NCBI GenBank assembly: GCA_021785115.1
Contig: JAJYGO010000228.1
Coordinates: 1-12,280, forward strand
Length of the DNA stretch: 12,280 nt
Direction: 5' to 3'
From: Chloroflexota bacterium
GTDB lineage: Bacteria > Chloroflexota > Limnocylindria > Limnocylindrales > CSP1-4
In this document: piece by piece, positions 7,021 to 12,280 of the stretch
Position numbering within the stretch: the first letter of the stretch is position 1
Layout: every line of letters begins with the position of its first letter
Translations under genes and position numbers: made by a program
The notes under the pieces: generated by a model
The model's database searches: none
Told to the model about the DNA's origin: nothing
What the model saw: only the letters and a program-made list of their open reading frames with translations

Positions 7021-7596
7021 GTGGCTCAAGCCCAAGGCATGCCGGCAGCGAAGATGGCGAACCCAGCGCCACTTGGGCTGGCGGGCTTCGCCCTCACGAC
7101 GTTGATACTGTCCCTGGTCAACGCCGGCCTCGTCACCGGGAGCACACTCGCCATCGTCGTCGGCCTGGCGCTGGCCTACGGCGGCCTGGGCCAGCTCATC
7201 GCCGGTTGGTGGGAGTTCAAGAACGGCAACACGTTCGGGGCCGTCGCCTTCAGCTCGTACGGCGGCTTCTGGGTGAGCTTCGCCGCGTTCGTGTTCATGT
7301 TCCAGGGCAAGGACGCGGGCAACGCGGTGGCCTGGTACCTGCTGGCGTGGGGCATCTTCACGTTCTACATGTGGGTTGCCGCGCTGAAGGGCGCCAGGGT
7401 CACCATGGTCATCTTCCTGCTCCTCTGGATCACGTTCGTCGTGCTGGCCCTCGGCGCCTTCAACGGGGCCGCGGCAGGCAGCGGCCTGACCCAGATCGGC
7501 GGGTACATCGGCATCCTGACCGCGATCGCGGCCTTCTACGGCTCGGCCCGCGCCGTCATCAACGAGGGATGGGGCTCGGAGGTCCTGCCCGGCTGA
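7021..7596 (+). CDS. satP: Acetate/succinate transporter, GPR1/FUN34/YaaH (SatP) family
   Basis: 191 residues, the usual size for bacterial SatP. The family signature NPAPLGLAGF is at residues 14-23, just before the first of six predicted membrane helices (about 17-38, 42-62, 72-94, 101-121, 126-146, 157-179). The FGAVAFSSYGGFW stretch (72-84) matches the conserved narrow-pore region. Family members carry acetate and other short monocarboxylates or succinate across the inner membrane. The gene is 79 bases behind acs, so uptake and activation of acetate are paired. The start is GTG at 7021 with a strong AAAGGAG Shine-Dalgarno 7 bases upstream. A hairpin terminator follows the stop. Exact substrate preference cannot be read from the sequence; acetate is inferred from the neighbour. 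Confidence 0.95.
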   Translation: MAQAQGMPAAKMANPAPLGLAGFALTTLILSLVNAGLVTGSTLAIVVGLALAYGGLGQLIAGWWEFKNGNTFGAVAFSSYGGFWVSFAAFVFMFQGKDAGNAVAWYLLAWGIFTFYMWVAALKGARVTMVIFLLLWITFVVLALGAFNGAAAGSGLTQIGGYIGILTAIAAFYGSARAVINEGWGSEVLPG

Positions 7597-7637
7597 TCGC
7601 ATCACCCCGGCCCGGGACGGCCCGGGCATCATCGCTG

Positions 7638-7671
7638 CGGACGGCCGGTCCCACGCTGGGCCGGCCGTCCG
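7638..7671. terminator. Strong hairpin between convergent satP and alpha-galactosidase genes
   Basis: CGGACGGCCGG (7638-7648) and CCGGCCGTCCG (7661-7671) pair perfectly over 11 bp. CCC / GGG inside adds 3 bp with one bulged T, leaving a 5-base loop (ACGCT). It lies 42 bases after the satP stop and 75 bases after the end of the opposite gene, as expected for a two-way terminator. No T tract is present in either direction, which is common in very GC-rich genomes. A doubled GGCCCGGG (7609-7616, 7619-7626) lies just before it. Confidence 0.65.
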
Positions 7672-7745
7672 TGCATCTGGCCGCGCGCCTGGTCCCGTCC
7701 AGTCGCGTCGCGCCCGAGGCGCCATGCCGGCGGGCGAGTCGCGGG

Positions 7746-9983
7746 TCAGCCCTGGGAGGGCGGCACCGCATCGAGCACGAACAGGCGCGCCTGGAAATCG
7801 CCGCGCGCGGCGATTTCCCACCGATCGCCGGCGAGCAGCAGCCCGGCCCGCATCAGGTCGTCGCCGCCCCGGACGATCGAGTTCGACCCGGCGACCGTAT
7901 CGACGCTGTCCGGCCAGACGGATACCCGGTAGGAGGCAGCCGGGTCGAGGCCCCGCAGCCGGAGCCGGGCCGGGCCGGGGTTCGGCGTGTTCAGGACCGT
8001 GTAGTGGCCGACGACGGCGGCACGCCGGTCCTCCGCGACGACCATCCAGGCCGTCTCGTTCCCGTCGCCCTCGAACGGGCTCCGCAGGCGCACGAAGCGC
8101 CCCCGCTGGAACAGGTCGCGGTGGCGCAGGTAGAAGGCCACCTGGTCGGACACCTCGCGGCGCTCGGCGGGTGACATCGCGGTCGGGTCCAGCTCGTAGC
8201 CGAAGACGCCGAAGAAGGCGACCGCGGCCCGCGTGGCGAGCGGCGTGACGCGCCCTGTCTGGTGGTTCGGTACCGCGGACACATGGGCGGCCATGGAGCT
8301 CAGGGGATAGCACAGAGAGGTGCCCCACTGGATCCGCAGCCGCTCGACCGCGTCGGTGTCGTCGCTGGTCCAGGCCTGGGGCGCGTAGGCCAGCAGGCCC
8401 GGGTCGAACCGTCCGCCACCGCCGGCGCAGGACTCGAAGAGGATGTCCGGGAACTCCGCCGTCAGCCGTTCGTACAGCTCGTACACACCCAGGATGTACC
8501 GGTGGAAGAACTCCCCCTGCCGGTCCGGCGGCAGCGCGAGGCTGTACGGCTCGGTGATGTTCCGGTTCATGTCCCACTTGACGTAGGAGATGGGCGCGCT
8601 GCGCAGGATCCCCGCGAGGGTCTCACAGAGGTGGTCCACGATCTCCGGGCGCGACATGTCGAGCACGTACTGGTTGCGGCCCTCGGTGCGAGCTCTGCCG
8701 GGCACGCCGATCGCCCAGTCCGGATGCGCGGCGAAGAGCTCACTCCGCTGGCTGACCATCTCCGGCTCGATCCACAGCCCGAAGCGCAGCCCCAGCGCCT
8801 CGATCCGGCGCGCCAGCCCGTCGATCCCGTGGGGAAGCTTGCGGCGGTCTACGAACCAGTCGCCCAGCGAACTCGTGTCGGCGTCCCGTTGCCCGAACCA
8901 GCCGTCATCGAGTACGAACAACTCGATGCCCATCTCGGCGGCACTGGACGCCATCTCGACGATCCGCTCCTCGTCGAAGTCGAAGTAGGTCCCCTCCCAG
9001 TTGTTGATGACGACCGGCCGCGGGCGGTCCCGCCAGGCGCCCCGGGCGAGCCGCTCCCGGTACAGCCGGTGGTAGGCGTCGCTCAGGCCGCCGAGCCCTG
9101 CCTCGGAGTACGCCAGGATGGCCTCCGGGGTGTGGAACGCCTCGCCGGGGCGCAGGAGCCAGGCGAACTCGTCGGGATCGATCCCGATCCGGACCCGGGC
9201 CGTCGCGAACGCATCCACCTCTGCCTCGGCGAGGAAGTTCCCGGAATAGACCAGGCTGAACCCGAAGGCCTCGCCCGCCTCCTCGGTGGTCGCGGCCCGG
9301 CGCAGGACCAGGAACGGGTTGTGCTCGTGACCGGAGGCGCCGCGGCGGCTGGAGATCGACTGGCGTCCGGGCTCGAGGTGGCGGGTCCGGACGTGCCGCT
9401 CCCGGGCCCACGTCCCGCTCAGCTGCAGCAGGTCCCAGCCGGCGTCCGGAAGGTCGAGCGACGCGCTCATCGCGACGCGAAGCCGGACGGGCGCCGGCCC
9501 GCCGTTCGCGATGCCCGCGCTGCGGGCGATCACCGGGAGGTCCGCGAAGATCGTGTACCGGAGGCGCACCTCGATCCCGCTCGCGACGTCCCGGAGCAGG
9601 ATCTCCGCCGTCTCCGCCTCCTCGTCGCGATCGACGCAGGTGGAGGGAAGGCCGGGGATGGGCGGCTTCCCCGGAATGACCCGGTGGCCCGCGTACGCGA
9701 GATCGAGGACCGTCGACCCGTCCGGGTGCTCGACCACCACGGCCGGGACGCGGTAGTCGCCGCGCCCCTGGGTGGGATACTCCAGCCGTACCGGTTCCCC
9801 GAGGCGGTTCGAGAAGCCGTGGAAGGGAGCACCGTCCAGGTGCCGGTACGGGCGGCCGCCGGTCAGTTGGCCCCCGACGTATGTCTGCCCCAGCGATCCG
9901 TCGTCCAGGACCCGGATCACGTAGCTGATCCGGTCGTTCCGGAGATGGAGCTGGCGGGTCTCGGGATCCCAGTCGATCGTCAT
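7746..9983 (-). CDS. Alpha-galactosidase, glycoside hydrolase family 36
   Basis: 745 residues from the ATG at 9983, in the normal range of tetrameric bacterial GH36 enzymes (about 730). It releases terminal alpha-1,6-galactose from melibiose, raffinose and related sugars. An N-terminal beta-sandwich (to about 310) precedes a TIM barrel with NNWEGTYFDF (327-336), FVLDDGWFG (356-364), GLWIEPEMVS (402-411), YVKWDMNR (467-474; D471 nucleophile) and WTSDDTD (538-544; D541 or D542 acid/base), then C(519)-AGGGGRFD, and a C-terminal beta domain. There is no signal peptide, so it is cytoplasmic and needs a sugar importer that is not in this window. The frame extends 10 codons up to a GTG at 10013; the ATG is preferred because a GGGTGGA stretch precedes it and the protein begins like its relatives there. 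It is followed by the shared terminator; the helicase gene lies 56 bases upstream on the same strand. Confidence 0.95.
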   Translation of the reverse strand: MTIDWDPETRQLHLRNDRISYVIRVLDDGSLGQTYVGGQLTGGRPYRHLDGAPFHGFSNRLGEPVRLEYPTQGRGDYRVPAVVVEHPDGSTVLDLAYAGHRVIPGKPPIPGLPSTCVDRDEEAETAEILLRDVASGIEVRLRYTIFADLPVIARSAGIANGGPAPVRLRVAMSASLDLPDAGWDLLQLSGTWARERHVRTRHLEPGRQSISSRRGASGHEHNPFLVLRRAATTEEAGEAFGFSLVYSGNFLAEAEVDAFATARVRIGIDPDEFAWLLRPGEAFHTPEAILAYSEAGLGGLSDAYHRLYRERLARGAWRDRPRPVVINNWEGTYFDFDEERIVEMASSAAEMGIELFVLDDGWFGQRDADTSSLGDWFVDRRKLPHGIDGLARRIEALGLRFGLWIEPEMVSQRSELFAAHPDWAIGVPGRARTEGRNQYVLDMSRPEIVDHLCETLAGILRSAPISYVKWDMNRNITEPYSLALPPDRQGEFFHRYILGVYELYERLTAEFPDILFESCAGGGGRFDPGLLAYAPQAWTSDDTDAVERLRIQWGTSLCYPLSSMAAHVSAVPNHQTGRVTPLATRAAVAFFGVFGYELDPTAMSPAERREVSDQVAFYLRHRDLFQRGRFVRLRSPFEGDGNETAWMVVAEDRRAAVVGHYTVLNTPNPGPARLRLRGLDPAASYRVSVWPDSVDTVAGSNSIVRGGDDLMRAGLLLAGDRWEIAARGDFQARLFVLDAVPPSQG

Positions 9984-10039
9984 CGGTCCACCCACGGCGC
10001 CTCGGCCTGGCACGGCCGCGCTGGCGATATTGTCGCGGG

Positions 10040-11305
10040 TCAGCGTCCGGCGATCGCCGGCGTTCTGCTGCGCCCGAGCGCGACCCGGCGCCCGCTCCCG
10101 GGCCCGCGTCCCGCGATGGCGTCGGCTGCACCATGGCCGTCGTTCGATGCCGGCCGGCCGCGCCCGGGCAGGAAGTCCTCCGCGACGCGGACCGGGATCG
10201 CCCGGCGCAGGAGGCGCTGGATGCCCCGCAGCTGCTCGACCTCCTCGGGCGAGACCAGTGAGATCGCCACGCCGCTGGCGCCGGCCCGGCCGGTGCGGCC
10301 AATGCGGTGGATGTAGTCCTGCGGGTCGAAGGGGAGCTCGTAATTGACCACGTGCGGCAGCTCATCGATGTCGAGTCCGCGCGACGCGACGTCGGTGGCG
10401 ACCAGGACGGCGATGTCGCCGCGCTTGAAGCCCTCGAGCGCGCGCATCCGCTCGGGCTGGCTGCGGTCGCTGTGGATCGCGGTCGCGGGGACGCCGCGGC
10501 GGTCCAGGTGGGCGGCGAGCCGGCTGGCGCCGGTCTTGGTCCGAGTGAAGACCAGCACCTGCGTCATCTGCTCCTGGCGGATCAGGTGGACCAGCAGGTC
10601 GGCCTTGAGCGTGCCGTCGACCGGGTACAGGGCCTGCGTGAGGTTGTCGGCGACGCTGTTGCGCCGCGCGACCTCGACCGTCGCCGGGTCGTGCAGGAAC
10701 TCCCGGGCCAGCCGGCGGATCTCGTCCGAGAAGGTCGCCGAGAAGAAGAGGGTCTGCCGGCGGGAGGTGAGGAGCGCGACGATCCGCCGTACGTCCGGGA
10801 TGAAGCCCATGTCCAGCATCCGGTCGGCCTCGTCCAGGACGAGGACCTCCACCTGGCCGAGCTTCACGGTGCCCTGCGCGAGGTGGTCGAGCAGGCGACC
10901 CGGGGTCGCCACGAGGACCTCGACGCCGCCCCAGAGCGCCTTGACCTGGGGATCCATGGGCACGCCGCCGTGGACCACCGTCGAGCGGAGCGGCAGACCC
11001 CGGGAATAAGTCCGCACCGATTCCTCGACCTGGACCGCCAGCTCACGGGTGGGCAGCAGGATCAGCACGCGGACCGGGTGGCGGGCCGGCGAGACCGCCG
11101 TGTTGGCGTGCGGCCGCAGCCGCTCCAGGAGCGGGAGGACGAACGCCGCAGTCTTGCCCGTGCCGGTCTGGGCGGCGGCGAGGATGTCACGGCCGGCCAG
11201 CACCAGCGGGATGGCCGCGGCCTGGATGGGGGTCGGCTCGGTGTACCCCTCGCGGGCGACCGTCTCGAGGAGGTCGGGGGCGAGGCCGAGGCTATCGAAT
11301 GTCAA
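10040..11305 (-). CDS. DEAD-box ATP-dependent RNA helicase, RhlE-like
   Basis: 421 residues from a TTG start. All core motifs are present in order: Q motif GYTEPTPIQ (20-28), motif I AQTGTGKT (45-52), Ia PTRELAVQ (85-92), Ib TPGR (134-137), II DEAD (158-161), III SAT (189-191), [10 protein letters not shown] (250-257), [12 protein letters not shown] (303-313), [10 protein letters not shown] (333-340). The tail after about 375 is short, Gly/Arg-rich and probably RNA-binding. Such helicases unwind short RNA duplexes in ribosome assembly or RNA decay. TTG at 11305 is chosen because AGGAG sits 7 bases before it and TFDSLGL directly follows, the usual N-terminus of the family; an ATG 17 codons earlier (11356) would place the Shine-Dalgarno inside the gene. 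RhlE is the best subfamily guess, but CsdA/DbpA-like assignment needs comparison. Confidence 0.95.
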   Translation of the reverse strand: MTFDSLGLAPDLLETVAREGYTEPTPIQAAAIPLVLAGRDILAAAQTGTGKTAAFVLPLLERLRPHANTAVSPARHPVRVLILLPTRELAVQVEESVRTYSRGLPLRSTVVHGGVPMDPQVKALWGGVEVLVATPGRLLDHLAQGTVKLGQVEVLVLDEADRMLDMGFIPDVRRIVALLTSRRQTLFFSATFSDEIRRLAREFLHDPATVEVARRNSVADNLTQALYPVDGTLKADLLVHLIRQEQMTQVLVFTRTKTGASRLAAHLDRRGVPATAIHSDRSQPERMRALEGFKRGDIAVLVATDVASRGLDIDELPHVVNYELPFDPQDYIHRIGRTGRAGASGVAISLVSPEEVEQLRGIQRLLRRAIPVRVAEDFLPGRGRPASNDGHGAADAIAGRGPGSGRRVALGRSRTPAIAGR

Positions 11306-11523
11306 GCGAGGACTCCTGCGTGCGTCCCTGGACGCGACGACTCGATGGACGCGCATGCGATCGGGCGCCTGTGGGCTGGCCCTGGAGATCGCGCGGCCGG
11401 GGCGCCGCCGGCATGATGCCCGCGCACGGGCCGTTCCGGACCGGATGCCGCTGCTGCACGTCGAACTGGTTCTGTTGAACGGATCCTATCATGCCGCCCG
11501 CGGGCACCCGGGAACGGGGTCTC

Positions 11524-11588
11524 CGCGGACCCTCCACGCTGCCTCCACTCGGTGTCCACGTCCGGCACCGATCCTCGACGGGTCCGCG
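11524..11588. repeat. Nested inverted repeats
   Basis: Outer arms CGCGGACCC (11524-11532) and GGGTCCGCG (11580-11588) are perfect over 9 bp. Inside, TCGGTG (11549-11554) and CACCGA (11566-11571) form a second perfect 6-bp pair. Together they could fold as a two-storey stem-loop that ends 21 bases before the GGAGGTG site. Role unknown. Confidence 0.4.
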
Positions 11589-11609
11589 AGTCGCGGGCCT
11601 CGACCACAC

Positions 11610-11624
11610 GGAGGTGCAACTATG
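11610..11624 (+). promoter_or_regulatory. Strong ribosome binding site and ATG with no matching gene
   Basis: GGAGGTG (11610-11616) precedes ATG (11622-11624) by 5 bases, the best start signal on this strand here. The frame opens [15 protein letters not shown], like the start of a signal or membrane segment, then turns into Arg-rich antisense-type sequence. It is out of frame with the kinase ATPase domain that follows about 60 bases later, so it may be the surviving start of a damaged gene. Confidence 0.45.
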
Positions 11625-11636
11625 CGCAGGGTCATC

Positions 11637-11657
11637 GGCGCGGCCGGCGCGGCCGGC
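11637..11657. repeat. Short tandem GGCGCGGCC repeat
   Basis: Two adjacent copies of GGCGCGGCC plus a partial third, located between the orphan start codon and the first kinase-like residues. Such a repeat could promote slippage or deletion, or cause an assembly error. Confidence 0.45.
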
Positions 11658-11682
11658 CTCGAGCTCACCGCTGCGCCGCTGC

Positions 11683-12153
11683 CGGCTCCGGCAGGTCCCG
11701 GGCGCGCTGCTCGACAACGCCCTGCGACACACGCCGTCGGGCGGACAGGTGCACGTGTCGGCCGGCGCCAGGCCGGAGCCGGACCGGAACGTGCGCATCG
11801 AGGTGGCGGATACCGGGCCCGGGATCGCCCCGCCGGACATGCCGCGGCTCTTCGACCGCTTCTACCAGGCCGACCGGGCACGCGACCGCTCCACCGGGAC
11901 CAGCGGGCTCGGCCTGGCCATCGTCCGCGCGATCGTCGAGGCACACGGGGGCACCGTGGGCGCGGCGAACTGGACCAGTGCCCCCGGCACCGGCGGGGCA
12001 TCCGGCGCGGCGGGTGGCGCCACGCGCGCCACGAGCAGGTCCGGCACCGTGGGTGGCGCCACGCGAGCCGCCGGCGCGTCCGGCGCCGTGTTCTGGATCG
12101 AGCTCCCGCTGGCCCATGTATCCATTCCGGCGCCTACCTCGTCCTCCATGTGA
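11683..12153 (+). pseudogene. Sensor histidine kinase remnant: ATPase (HATPase_c) domain only
   Basis: The recognisable part starts at [18 protein letters not shown] (N box) and contains VADTGPGIA (G1), LFDRFYQAD (F box) and [19 protein letters not shown] (G2), the complete ATP-binding core of an EnvZ/PhoR-like kinase. The sensor, membrane helices, HAMP and the HisKA domain with the phosphorylated histidine are absent, and the sequence upstream in this frame is not kinase-like. No good start exists in frame: only an ATG at 11491 and a GTG at 11614 that lies inside the Shine-Dalgarno of another frame. The C-terminus has a Gly/Ala/Thr-rich insert of about 35 residues before the usual FWIELPL ending. 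No response regulator is adjacent. Most likely a deletion or frameshift remnant; a stand-alone ATPase module or an assembly error are the alternatives. Confidence 0.7.
12012..12089 (+). repeat. Tandem duplication of a 39-base unit inside the kinase remnant
   Basis: Units 12012-12050 and 12051-12089 begin with the same 15 bases (GGGTGGCGCCACGCG) and agree at roughly four fifths of positions. The unit is 13 codons, so the frame is kept (GGATRA... twice). It lies in the loop before the last beta strand of the ATPase domain. Confidence 0.65.
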
Positions 12154-12193
12154 CGGCGGGGACCCGCCCCGCGCGAACCGGAGAAACCAACCG

Positions 12194-12280
12194 ATGTCCA
12201 TCCCGCAGAACGAACACCCTGTCGACCGCCTCGTGCGGATCGTCCTCGGCATCGTCCTGGGCGCCGTGGCCCTCGGCGGC
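12194..12280 (+). CDS. YgaP-like (DUF2892-type) small membrane protein, N-terminal part
   Basis: 29 codons are visible before the window ends: MSIPQNEHPVDRLVRIV, followed by LGIVLGAVALGG, the start of a membrane helix. The N-x-x-x-x-DR-x-VRIVLG pattern is typical of the small YgaP-type transmembrane domain (DUF2892), usually about 60-70 residues with two helices and no known catalytic role when alone. A GGAG (12180-12183) lies 10 bases before the ATG, a rather long spacing. It follows the kinase remnant by 40 bases on the same strand. The family call rests on a short segment. Confidence 0.6.
   Translation, partial: MSIPQNEHPVDRLVRIVLGIVLGAVALGG

Larger units (their letters stand above)
11306..11682. 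other. 377-base gap: helicase leader and structured region before a kinase remnant
   Basis: No convincing gene is seen. It holds the AGGAG of the helicase (11313-11317), a less GC-rich patch at about 11460-11495 with short GAAC/GTTC repeats that may be the helicase promoter (TAGGAT on the minus strand at 11483-11488, no good -35), the nested inverted repeats at 11524-11588, and a strong ribosome binding site at 11610-11616 with no proper gene behind it. Confidence 0.5.

Noticed and set aside
9984..10013. A 10-codon extension of the alpha-galactosidase from a GTG.
   Set aside because: No Shine-Dalgarno before the GTG; the protein from the ATG at 9983 already has a normal GH36 N-terminus.
8262..10316. 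A 684-codon open frame on the plus strand opposite the alpha-galactosidase.
   Set aside because: Mirror frame of a GH36 gene with all catalytic motifs.
11491..11682. Kinase gene starting at the ATG at 11491.
   Set aside because: The 64 residues before RLRQV are not kinase-like, lack any HisKA motif, and there is no ribosome binding site before that ATG.
1..12280. CRISPR arrays, tRNAs, insertion sequences, integrase or toxin-antitoxin genes.
   Set aside because: No regularly spaced repeats, cloverleaf-like stretches, transposase motifs or terminal repeats with target duplications were seen on either strand.

Overview
The window is about 70% GC and protein-dense, with no tRNA, rRNA, CRISPR array, transposase or phage gene visible. 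The organism is most likely a high-GC bacterium of the Chloroflexota (Limnocylindria or Thermomicrobia type). The pointers are a secreted GH18-like protein with a Thr/Pro linker, a protein acetyltransferase with its GNAT domain first, and a small YgaP-like membrane protein. A high-GC actinobacterium cannot be excluded. This placement is inference from gene style, not a marker gene.

Layout. 1-429 (-) is the N-terminal part of a secreted GH18-like protein that runs off the left edge. 612-3425 (-) is a large GNAT/NDP-forming acyl-CoA synthetase fusion of the Pat type. It diverges from 3584-4762 (+), an AcuC-type (class I HDAC fold) lysine deacetylase. Then come 4971-6941 (+), AMP-forming acetyl-CoA synthetase (Acs), and 7021-7596 (+), an acetate transporter of the SatP/YaaH family. 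A strong hairpin at 7638-7671 separates this block from two genes on the minus strand: a GH36 alpha-galactosidase (7746-9983) and a DEAD-box RNA helicase starting at a TTG codon (10040-11305). The right end holds an apparent sensor-kinase remnant (ATPase domain only, 11683-12153) and the first 29 codons of a YgaP-like membrane protein.

How the genes work together. The centre (about 600-7600) looks like a complete acetate-use locus: SatP takes acetate in, Acs converts it to acetyl-CoA, Pat would switch Acs off by acetylating its A10-motif lysine (K613 here), and AcuC would switch it back on. This resembles Bacillus acsA/acuABC in logic, but with a different acetyltransferase, plus the transporter. 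Its two control regions are the richest non-coding stretches: a symmetric CTATAG box between pat and acuC with a possible leaderless 32-codon ORF and hairpin, and a cluster of direct and inverted repeats directly upstream of a TTGACA promoter for acs. The alpha-galactosidase, helicase and kinase remnant show no evident link to acetate metabolism.
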